Position numbers and translations under genes: made by a program
Notes under the pieces: generated by a model
Seen by the model: the letters and a program-made list of their open reading frames with translations, nothing else
Database searches by the model: none
Told to the model about the DNA's origin: nothing
DNA from: Plasmodiophora brassicae
Lineage: Eukaryota; Endomyxa; Phytomyxea; Plasmodiophorida; Plasmodiophoridae
Length of the DNA stretch: 64,000 nt
Direction of reading: 5' to 3'
Assembly: GCA_039704465.1 (NCBI GenBank)
Contig: JASFAU010000005.1
Location: forward strand, 744,001-808,000
Part shown: one piece after another, positions 32,197 through 41,405 of the stretch
Position numbering within the stretch: position 1 is the first letter of the stretch
Layout: every line of letters starts with the position of its first letter

Positions 32197-33690
32197 TGGA
32201 TAGCAGGGCGCACGTATGGTCGTCGTGTGGTATAAAGAGCCCCAACCACAACGAACGCACAGATACGAGCAAAGGCACAGGCGCCAGATTCCAGGCGTCG
32301 TCGTCCCGTTGCACGCAGGCAGTCCCAGAACCGTCCCTCACACACACACACACTCACAGCCGCCCTGTGGAACCTGTCGACAGTGGCGCGCTCAGTGACT
32401 GTGCGATCATATGGAGTCACTCGAACCGACAGGTTGGCACAGGCACTGGAGGCATCTCCATGGGGAGAGGGAGGTCCTCACAGGGCTGCTCCACAACGAC
32501 ACGTACGAATCAGGAACTATGGACGTGCGGTGTCGGAGTCCTTCTGGCGCCTGTGCCTTTGCGCGTATCTGGCCTTCGTTTGTTGTTGTTGTCTCCCAAC
32601 ACCGAACGACGACCATGCCACCTGTCCAGATGCTCGCCGTCCAGGCCTTGTTGTTGCCCAGCACAAAGCCCAGGATGCAATGTTTGGGACCGGTGCGATG
32701 GAACAGTGCACCAGCATCGGCGCAGTGTAGACTGGGCTGTCGTTCGTGTCGAGCAGGACCCGCCTGACCGGTGTAGTGATCAACTGGGTGGCGACGGGCG
32801 CCAATGGAACCGCGCACCTAGGCCCATGACGTGGCTGGTTGCCAGGCCCCAGCACGTCCGCGCGTGTCGGTTAGCGCGCGACAGTTTGGGCACGACACGC
32901 TGGCGTCGCGTCCGTCGCCGTTCGACTTCGGCTCGGCGCACCCCGAATGAAGTCCGAAATGAGGGCGACGGCGGGTCCCTGACATGACCTCAGCCGGCAG
33001 CGGCACGCACGCCGGCGTCGACACAGGCCGGTCGATCAGCGACTACTGTCTTGATTTTGGGGATCTCCCGTCCTCCAGCTGGTGGCCGCACGTCCGCCCC
33101 AACACCAGATGCCGTCCTCACGTCAGTGTTGCTGTTCACATATACGGCGCTTCATATACACCGAACGTCGAACGGTCGTATCTCGAAGCAGTCGATGCGG
33201 ATCGGCAGGGTGCTGACACGGCGTCATCGATGGATCACGATTCTAAAGGTCGGCCTCGCTAATGTTCTGCTCGGAATTTTGATCGGCGGCTGATCCCGGC
33301 ACTGCGCACAGTTGCCGTCGGACCCTGGTCCACATTCAATGCACGCTTATGAAGAGGCTATCCGGATGGAAAGATAATCCAGGCTAGGTAGCTTGGCTCG
33401 TCGGTTGCTACGCCGGCGCTCAGCACGCAAAGACGCAGACACAGTACTATAGCAGCTATAGGTAGCGCCAACCGAGCCGTGCTGCAGGCCTGAACACAGG
33501 CTGGACTCGCTCGAATCAGTTGAGCCGTCGTCGACCTCCGGTTACGTTCATACAACACCGAATGTGCCGTATCTCATTCCGAATTGCGAAGCCAAATGGT
33601 GTTTGGCCTGTCCAGTACTCGGGAGGGGGACCACCGGGGAACCGCATGGTGATGTAACCTTTTGGCCCACCTCCAAGTGATCATCACGAG
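32197..33690. other. Intergenic region, mostly unassigned
   Basis: It contains the inverted repeat annotated separately, a TATAAA at about 32231 and a short (CA)n tract near 32339. Open frames on both strands overlap without conserved features. No gene is supported. Confidence 0.4.
32215..32625. repeat. Imperfect inverted repeat with a 29-bp core
   Basis: The sequence 32260-32288 (CAGATACGAGCAAAGGCACA and the next nine bases) recurs in reverse complement at 32543-32571 with one mismatch. Weaker matching (ATGGTCGTCGT and CCCAACAC-like blocks) extends the arms to about 70 bp. The spacing is about 255 bp. Confidence 0.65.
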
Positions 33691-35116
33691 ATGACAACGA
33701 GCGATTCTGGAAGGCGGCGCCCACCAAGCCATGCCAGACGCGAGAGGCCGATCTTCCAGATGGTGGCTGCTCCCCTTGTCTCATGGGTGAGGTCGTCCGG
33801 GGCCTACCTGTCTGACGTGGACGTCTCTGCCAACGGCGTCGGTGAAGAACGCGCTGTCTACGCCCGGCAGGCGTTCGCTGTCAATGATGTCGTCCTGTCC
33901 GTACCGTTACATTGCCTGATCACCGCCGATCTGGCCATGGAGTCTCCCGTCGTCCAGCGCCTCCTGTCGCGCGGGATGAAGTTCCACAGCCCGCACACCA
34001 GCCTGGCCCTCTTCCTTCTCCAGCACCGCCGCGACCCGTCGTCCCGCTGGCAGCCGTACCTTCAGTCCCTGCCGGCATCGTTCCCGACCGTCCCCGTCGA
34101 GTTCACCGATGCCAACCTGTTCGCAATGCTGACGGGCACCATCGCTGAAACCCGGATTCGCGCCCGACAGGCCGCCCTGCGATCCGAGTACGCCAACCTA
34201 CTGGAGCACTGCCCCGACCTCGGGTACGACGACTTCCGCTGGGCCCGGACCGTGGTCATCACGCGCGTCTTCGGCGTCGTCATCGATGGGCGACGTACGT
34301 GCGCCCTGGTTCCCATGGCCGACATGCTGAACCATCGGCCGGCGCGACAGACGTCATGGCGGTACGACCAGGACCAGCGCGCTTTCGTGGTGCGCGCCCT
34401 GGAACCCATCGCAGTCGGCCAGGAGATTCTCGACAACTACGGGCGGAAATGCAATTCCAGGTGGTTGGTCAACTACGGGTTCGCGCTGGAGCCCAATCCA
34501 GACAACGAGACGCGCGTCTGGATCGGCCTTGCGCAAGGGCACCCACTGAACCGCCTGAAGCAACGCCTGTTCGGGGCGTGCACGAAGGAGTTTCGCCTGC
34601 AAGCCAGCTGCCAAGCTGGACAGTTCCAGGCCGCCATGTCCCATGCGCGCCTGGTCTGCTCCGACGAGGAAGATGTCACGTCGCTCAGCAGGCGTACGGC
34701 GATGCAGGCCAGGACCGATCACCCGTGCCTATTGGTCCCGCCGATCTCGCATCGGAACGAGCGCGCCGCCCTTCATTGCTTGCGCGAGGCGACCCTGGCG
34801 ACCATGCAACGCTTTCAGGTGCCCGAACGATGTGCACATCATAAGGCAGGCGGGGACGCTGAACGGTGCATCTCAGGGAACGTTGGCCGATGACAACGAG
34901 ATGCTAGGTAGGACGGATTTGACCCTGAACGAGCGCAATTGTATCGTGACGCGACGCGGCGAAAAGATCGTCTGCGCGTTCTTCCTGGACCTGTTCGATG
35001 CGGCAATGGCCACCATTGACGGGAAGCCTGTCCCCGGGTCCGCGCCTGGCGATCCTCGGTTTGATCCGTACCTCGATACGCTGATGATGTCTCCGAGCAC
35101 CTCCCAGCCAACGTAG
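33691..35116 (+). CDS. SET-domain protein methyltransferase, SETD3/RuBisCO-LSMT-like
   Basis: Exons 33691-34818 and 34877-35116, joined over a 58-nt intron, encode 455 residues. The N-SET start is LSDVDVSANGVGEERAVYA. The SET core shows VPMADMLNHRPARQT (the NH motif that binds S-adenosylmethionine) and GQEILDNYGRKCNSRWLVNY (the pseudoknot motif). The second part, joined as MQRFQGTLADDNEML and continuing LTLNERNCIVTRRGEK, is the helical substrate-binding domain typical of the RuBisCO LSMT family. Members methylate lysine or histidine, for example actin His by SETD3, or ribosomal and elongation factors in fungi; the substrate cannot be told here. A second ATG at 33760 (MVAAPLVSWVRSSGAYLSDV) is an equally good start. 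It converges with the next gene. Confidence 0.88.
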
Positions 35117-35510
35117 TATACAGTCCTGGGTATTGTCCCAAATTGCCATGTCGCGACGTGAAATGCAGGGCCACTCCAGCCGAGTTTGGCAGACGTTTCG
35201 TCGTGAGAGGCCCGTGCTAGCTCTGCCCTGGCTCTGCCGTCAACAACTAGACGGTACTGTGCTGGCTCGTCATGAACCGTACCTAGATCTGGTCTGCGTC
35301 TCATGAAAACACAATGTAGTACAGGACACGCAATCCAGTGTGTCATCTTCATGCGGTGTCGGCGGCGTAGTAGAGAGGGAGCGTGCATTGCAGCACCGAT
35401 GACCATCTTCGCACATTATCGGTGGCGACCACCTTGCCTACACCTTACGCACGCCATGTTGGGGATAGGCTAGCCTAACGCAACAAGATCTGCAACTTTG
35501 GGAGCCTTGG
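35117..35510. other. Intergenic region between convergent genes
   Basis: This segment lies between two stop codons and presumably holds both 3' ends. No other feature is visible. Confidence 0.4.
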
Positions 35511-36450
35511 TCATTGCTGTTTACTTGCTACCGGTGGCCGACTTGATGACCGGGTGGGTATATCCGATCCTTCAATCCAGTGCAGCACCCGTGCATAGAG
35601 CGGCATGGTTCGCGATTTCGCCATGTTCGGGTACTGGAACCGCACGATTCGCCATGCGAGCGCGTACAGGACAGCGACCAGGATCGATATCAGAAATCCA
35701 GCGATAACGTCGACCGTGTAGTGCAACCGGGTTGCAATCAGTAACAACGAGCAGATAACGAGCAGAACCGTGCCGAGGAGACGGGTCTCCCAGTTAGCAC
35801 AGTCTTGGGAGATGACCGCCCACAAACTGACCGCAGTCGTCATATGACCAGAGAAGATCATATCTGATGCACATGTCCCGTTAGAAACGATCGTCTGGCT
35901 GGGAACCCAAGCGCCTACCAGTGCACGCCAGGTCGGCATGGGCAATCATACGAAGAGCGCTGTGTATGGGGTGGTGGATGCTAATCGCAGGTACGCATGA
36001 CTGGTCAGCAGGCGGCATCCGCGTCCCCAAGAGCGTGATTGCTCTCAATGCGAAGAGGACGGTTTGAAGCGCGGCGAATCTGCGGACGAGGCGCGTCGGG
36101 TCATGCCGGTTCTGCCGAGCGCTGACAACGACGAGCATCACCATCAATGTCCACAGCGGCACCAGCGTCAGCGTTTGCCGGTAGATGGTGACCCAGCTGA
36201 GGTCCGGCAAACGAACATGCCCCAGGTCACGCAGCGTTGTCCCCAGATGCGGTCGTTCGCGCGCCGGGCTACGCTCCAGGTGGCGCACCCAGTCGTCGTC
36301 GCTGAACACCTGCGACATGCCCATGATGACGAAGAAGGCGGCCGTTGCCGTCAGGAGGATCGTCAGCCGATCCAGACCTGACAGCGACACCCAGCGCGAC
36401 ATGCTTCGTTCGGGCCCTGCCCCGCCGAGCCCGTTGCAAAAGATGGTCAC
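35511..36450 (-). CDS. PAP2-superfamily membrane enzyme, sphingomyelin-synthase-like
   Basis: Exons 36450-35952 and 35914-35511 give 300 residues if a 37-nt intron is accepted; the junction restores frame (HSALRAWVPSQT), but the intron is unusually short. The protein has several hydrophobic helices, for example LTLVPLWTLMVMLVVVSA and LLGTVLLVICSLLLIAT. Motifs of the sphingomyelin/ceramide-phosphotransferase branch are visible: RAITLLGTRMP (first motif), CASDMIFSGHMTT with a catalytic His, and LHYTVDVIAG with the second catalytic His and Asp. Such enzymes transfer phospho-head groups between lipids in Golgi or plasma membranes. A start at Met17 (MSRWVSLSGLDR) is possible. The substrate, whether ceramide or another lipid, cannot be inferred. 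Confidence 0.8.
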
Positions 36451-37614
36451 GAGACAGCCATTTTCGCAACGTCCTTTTTCGGACGTGCCGCGACAGCGAT
36501 TCCGCCGACTGTCGACAGCGCATTTTGGTTGTCCGAGGTGGTTCGATGGCGCATCGGTGTGTCGGCGGGGAATTTGGACTGGCGTTGCGTCTGTTCGTGT
36601 AGGATTGGTCGAGGCCGAACGCTGGAAGGAAGAAGAAGGAGGCTCCTTCGCCCTCTACATCATCTAGACACCATTCTATTATCGGGTATCTACCGTGTCG
36701 AGATGGTTGATCGGCTGATGCACAACCGGCTGACAATGGGCATATCCAGGCGTCGTCTCCAGTGGCGTCTGCGCTATTTGCTCAATCAGATGGTTCCCAA
36801 CAGTCAAGCCATGTTGTTATTGAGCCTATCGCACCGTCGAATCCAGTGCTGGTGTTGGCTGCAACGGACGTCTGGGCGTGACGCGGCCGCCTATGTTCCA
36901 TGATCCACCCATGATATCGAACATTGACGGTGACGGTTCCTCTGCTCAAAGATTTCCGTTTAAACCTGAAGGAATAGAGCCAGTTTCAAGAAGCGGGACC
37001 CCTTGAATAAAGCGGCATCCGCGCAGCAAACGGTCGCCGGATGGCACTAGCAGATCGTTGACGAGGCAGCGTTTCACAACGCTTCGGAAGGATGTTCAGC
37101 GTGTACGGTACCCACCGTTTACTGCTGGAAAATCGGCTGATCGAATTCGTTAATAGCCGTGCATAAGGCGCGTGTGACTGCGGCCGCACAGCTTCTTGGC
37201 TCCGCCGACAGTTCGCAACGGCGGTACGTCCTATACGATACTAGACCAGTGGGCGCCCTAGACGGGTTGGAGCTCACCCATGTAAACAAATGTCGTTGCC
37301 TTTGCCGTATAACGGATATAAGCTGCTGGACGCGGAACCCATGCAGCGCGTAGATGCGAATCCTGATTGAGCCTGCTACTCTCTATCTCTTTTTTCCCTC
37401 AGCAACGCGCGGATCCTCAATGCTGGGTTTGTCAGGCGCGGTGTGGACCGTGTGGTCTTGCGGGACGGACGATTAGTTCGTGGCGACTGGGTGCGGAACG
37501 GGCGGACCTATATTTGGCACCATTGAGTGGCGCGTGGTGACCACCTTTTGAGTGTCCCAGGCGGACGGTTGCCACTCCGGGACGGTGCCCTCGGCATCCC
37601 ATTTCACTTTTCAA
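36451..37614. other. Intergenic region with possible unassigned upstream exons of the TCP11-family gene
   Basis: Short stretches look protein-like on the plus strand, for example SNPVLVLAATDVWA (about 36840-36880), FSVYGTHRLLLENRLIEF (37108-37161) and YNGYKLLDAEPMQRVDANPD (37309-37368). At 37380-37402 there is a strong pyrimidine tract ending CTTTTTTCCCTCAG, the best-looking 3' splice site in the window. I could not connect these into one model. Confidence 0.35.
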
Positions 37615-38697
37615 ATGACGGTTCGTTTACTTGTGGCCGTTTCCGCCATTGTGGCGTATGCGGTGGCAGACACGACAGATGTGTCTCAGTTCCTGAACGT
37701 CATGAGGAGTCAGACGAACGCCACTGACCCTGATACGTACATCACGTTCCTGTGCCGCCGCGAGGTGATCAAGTCTGCACAGCGCGTCGTTAGCCATTGG
37801 CCCAATGTGGATCGTGCCAGCGCCCGAACATTGACATCTGCTTTCATGATCACCAAGTTTCCATCCGAGGTAGGTTGTGCGTCAACTCGACATCCTCACT
37901 TGCTGATCGCTGTTCTAATTCAACAGGTCCTAGACGACTTGTCGTCGTCAACCGGAATCCTAGCTGCCGCACAGGATCTCGTTAACGATATCTCCAGTGA
38001 CAAGTTTGCCGCATTCAAGATTGCCTTAGCAATGCACAAGGACGAAGATCGGCCACGTGCCATTGCGATGCTAACGGATAACCACCGTCAATGGTTGGAA
38101 TCCAACGATTTCGTCGAGAAACAAGGCAGCGTCGATCCACGTATCGCGGATGGTGTACGAGACAACCTGGGTCGCAGCCGGGATCGCATTCGGAAGTTCG
38201 GCGGTGAACCACTTCTGGAGCAGATTGAGAAGCAAATTCGGGATGAGCAGTCGGCTCGGTATTGGGAGGAGTTCCGCCAAGAGCTGATGCGAGTGCCACC
38301 CGTGTTCGACCGTGCTATTAAGTTGCTAGATGAAATCAGGGACCGCCTCCAGCAATTGGTCCCGCATCGGCCTGACCTACACGAATCCATCGACAATGCG
38401 ATCGACATCCCTTTCATCACTCAGATGGTGTCCCACAACGCTTTCGACAATGACGAATTTACTCGCCTGTTCGGGAACATCTGGGTGCTGGTCAAGGAGC
38501 TTGGTGCGCCCGCAGACGACGCCGACTGGAATCACTGGAGGTCCGATGTCGACGCCGCTACAGGACCTGAATTCCGCTCGCATCTCCCATCCATCTTCAA
38601 TCACATCCTCTGTCGCCTCGACCGCATCGAAGAACTAACCAGCCATTACCGCCCCATCGCTGAGCAGAGCATTCGCCGCCTCCAGGAGCAGAAGTAA
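37615..38697 (+). CDS. TCP11: TCP11/Sok1 family protein (5' end uncertain)
   Basis: Exons 37615-37869 and 37927-38697 encode 341 residues. The TCP11-family pattern is clear: FLCRREVIKSAQRVVSHWP, ARTLTSAFMITKFPSEV, then YWEEFRQELMRVPP, FDRAIKLLDEIRDRL and a helical C-terminal half. Family members include yeast Sok1, which acts with protein kinase A, and mouse TCP11 of the sperm flagellum. The 57-nt intron (37870-37926) is a multiple of three and has no stop, so unspliced reading is also open; I infer splicing because removal joins conserved helices and the segment has good GT and AG ends. The apparent signal peptide at the start (MTVRLLVAVSAIVAYAVA) is atypical for this family and may be an artefact of a missing upstream exon. 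Confidence 0.8.
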   Translation: MTVRLLVAVSAIVAYAVADTTDVSQFLNVMRSQTNATDPDTYITFLCRREVIKSAQRVVSHWPNVDRASARTLTSAFMITKFPSEVGCASTRHPHLLIAVLIQQVLDDLSSSTGILAAAQDLVNDISSDKFAAFKIALAMHKDEDRPRAIAMLTDNHRQWLESNDFVEKQGSVDPRIADGVRDNLGRSRDRIRKFGGEPLLEQIEKQIRDEQSARYWEEFRQELMRVPPVFDRAIKLLDEIRDRLQQLVPHRPDLHESIDNAIDIPFITQMVSHNAFDNDEFTRLFGNIWVLVKELGAPADDADWNHWRSDVDAATGPEFRSHLPSIFNHILCRLDRIEELTSHYRPIAEQSIRRLQEQK

Positions 38698-39207
38698 CCC
38701 CTTTAGGATACGTTTACATGTGTACAATTTGGGCGCTAGATCCGTTGTCGCTCACTACTGTTCATATAAAGCGCACACAGTAGTACTCTTCGTGTTGAGG
38801 AGCACCTCATAGCCCGATCCGTCGGTGCGATGGGCCGGGAATCAGCCACGCTGTCGCCCGCCAGCGAAAAGCGGCCGTTTTGGGGCGACAGCCCGAGTTG
38901 ATATGTGCCCTCACCGCATTGGTCAACAACTTGGCATTCGAGGATGGTTCCGGCGCACTTCCATGGACCATGGCCGTCCACTTCACCGTGCCGTTCCGTG
39001 TTGCGCAGTTTCGTCAGACAGGTAACCTCGAGTCACGCAAGTCTGTGTCCGTCGCGCAAATAGCTGCAGCACGGGAAACGCCGTGGCTGTCAGTGGGCCC
39101 ACTGTTTCGATTCGGGTCGTCCCGGGAAGGGAGAAGCGGCGGTGCTATCGAGCGCCGCCCCACGTCGACCATCGCATAAGCTGTCGTTGCAAACGGCCCC
39201 GCCGGCC
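38698..39207. other. Intergenic region upstream of the histidine kinase gene
   Basis: An open frame at 38880-39179 lacks family features. No clear promoter motif or RNA gene is seen. Confidence 0.35.
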
Positions 39208-41113
39208 ATGCCGGCCAATAAGCGGACCACGATTCGGGATAGCGAACCGCGCCGCGGCTGCGGACGCACTCGGACTGTCGAACGCCTGTTCTACGTGCAT
39301 ATCGTCCTGCTTGTCGTCATCACAGCGTGCAGCGTCACGGTATGGGTGTTCATTCGACGGTACCATGTCGAGAACCTGTACACGGCACATCGATGGGCGA
39401 ACAGCTATCGCCAGATCATGATATTTTCGAAGATTGACGGCCAGCTACGGAACGGGGACAAGGACACTTTCTATAATGTCCAGACACATTTCAACCTGTT
39501 TCGCGACTACCATAATGCGAATCACGCTGCCGATCGGTCCCGATTGCCGGTACTAACCGAGGAGCACACGACTGCGATCGAGACATGGGTCAACATCATC
39601 GCCGCGGTCCTTCAGAAGGCGGTTGCGAAAAGTCATTCGAATTTGCTGCCGGACACGTACGGCGATTCGGCTGACGCCGCCGACCGTTCGCTGATGGCGA
39701 TCGTTGACGGTTACACGACGCTGATGGGCCAGATCGACAACAATCATTTCGATGTGATTGGCATGTGCTTCTTGGGCCTAACGACGGTCGTTGTCGTATT
39801 GCTGATGTTTCTGGTTCGTTCCGAGTACCTGCAACACCAGCAGACGACACAGCTCGCCGAGGAACTTGCCAGCGTCATTCACGACGTACGAACGCCTCAG
39901 CAAGTCATTGTGTCGGCTATCGCTCTTCTTTCGCAGCCAGGTGCCCCTCCTGTAGCAGACTGTGCCGAGCTCGTCCAGGTACTCCACAGCAACTTCACTT
40001 TTTAGTACTGTTTCTGACAAGGAATACGTCGTTGATAGGTAATTGCTGATTCATGTTCTGCGACGCAACGCCTACTGGACACCGCCCTGCTTCGCATTCG
40101 GTCGCGTGCTGCTCCCGAGCCAGTTCCGCTGGCGTCACTGTTTAAGTCAGTGTCCAATATCCAGGGAGTGGCGTGCCGTGACAAAGGCATCGCTTGGCAT
40201 TTCGATCTGGATGATTCCGCGCATCCTGTTAGCGTGTTTGTTGATTCGGACGCTGTCCTTCAAATCGTGAATAATCTCGTTTCGAACGCGATCCGCTACA
40301 CCGAGTCGGGCTATGTCGCCCTGACCATCTCTCTTGAGGCACCCGTTCGAACGAATGCATGTGTCTGTGCATGGTCGCGTACCGCAGCGCACACGCTTGT
40401 GATCAGCGTTGCCGACACAGGTCGAGGCATTCCTAAAGATTCCATGTCCTTGATCTTCAAGAAATTCCAGCAGGTACCTGTCGTCATCGGTACTGTCCCG
40501 TTGTTTCCGTCTTTAACGGTCGTGCCTTCTGCAGGTCAAGTCGGGAGCTGGGTTTGGCATTGGCCTATTCACAGTTGCCAGACTCACCAACTCGTTACGA
40601 GGCCGGATTGATTTGTGGAGCGAGCTCGGCAAAGGGACACGATTCGTAATGAGGATCCCCGTTCAGCTAGCGTCCGTCTCTCCGGTGGCTCCATCACCGC
40701 CACCTCCACCAGTCGTCGAGGACGCTCCTGCCGAGTATCCCCCTCTCCAAATTATACTGCTCGACGACGACCCGATCACAACGAAGCTGTCCAAGAGGAT
40801 CCTGGAATCGGCTGGACACACTGTGAGGACATTTACGGACGGGAAGGAGTTGCTGGCCCTGGAGCCACTGGATGCCGACGTCATCGTCAGCGACCTGAAC
40901 ATGCCGGGGTCGATGAACGGCACACAAGTCGCCATCGAGTTGCGAGCGCGAGGGTACCGAGGCGCTCTCATCGCGCACACCGGCGACCACTTCGCGCACG
41001 GAGACTGCCTCGCCAACGGGTTCGACGCTGTGCTGGCCAAGCCGTCCACTGCTACGACCTACGTCGACACCATCCAATCCGTCCACAGCAAAGTGTCTAC
41101 GAAACAACCCTAA
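39208..41113 (+). CDS. Membrane hybrid histidine kinase with receiver domain
   Basis: Exons 39208-39978, 40039-40473 and 40535-41113 (introns 60 and 61 nt) encode 594 residues. Two transmembrane helices (FYVHIVLLVVITACSVTVWV, about 28-50, and a second at about 180-205) enclose an extracytoplasmic domain of about 130 residues with no recognised fold. The dimerisation helix carries His225 in VIHDVRTPQQ. The ATPase domain shows QIVNNLVSNAIRYTESG (N box), VADTGRGIP (G1) and SGAGFGIGLF (G2, with Phe where Leu is common), ending SELGKGTRF. A Pro-rich linker leads to a receiver domain with ILLDDDP, phosphoacceptor Asp522 in VIVSDLNMPG and Lys571. It should autophosphorylate on His and pass phosphate to Asp, then to a histidine phosphotransfer protein elsewhere. 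Two-component kinases of this type occur in fungi, amoebae and plants but not in animals. Confidence 0.9.
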
Positions 41114-41405
41114 CCTATATTGCTTTAATGCAATACAGTACCATATTCGTTTACATTTGTCATGTGCTTGTGGACAGGAGGCGGACTTGTTGTCTTGTTC
41201 GCGATCTCCCGCGACGGTGACGCTGCAGTTCACGGTCATGCGGGTTTCGCAGCTGCGCACCACTACCAACATAGCCCCAATATATTGTACGGCCAGGCTG
41301 CGTTTTTCCGGTTGCCGCCTCAACGGAGGGACCGACGACGGCGAGCGGAACTGCCAGAGTCCGTCGTCAGCGGTCGGCGGCCTCATTTGCAGCCGGTCAT
41401 CGACG

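Noticed and set aside
31735..32235. Plus-strand frames with HLRDG, TATFG or SGRPP repeats, and a minus-strand GRPEG repeat frame
   Set aside because: They come from reading the same 15-bp minisatellite in other frames. None continues into a non-repetitive protein-like domain.
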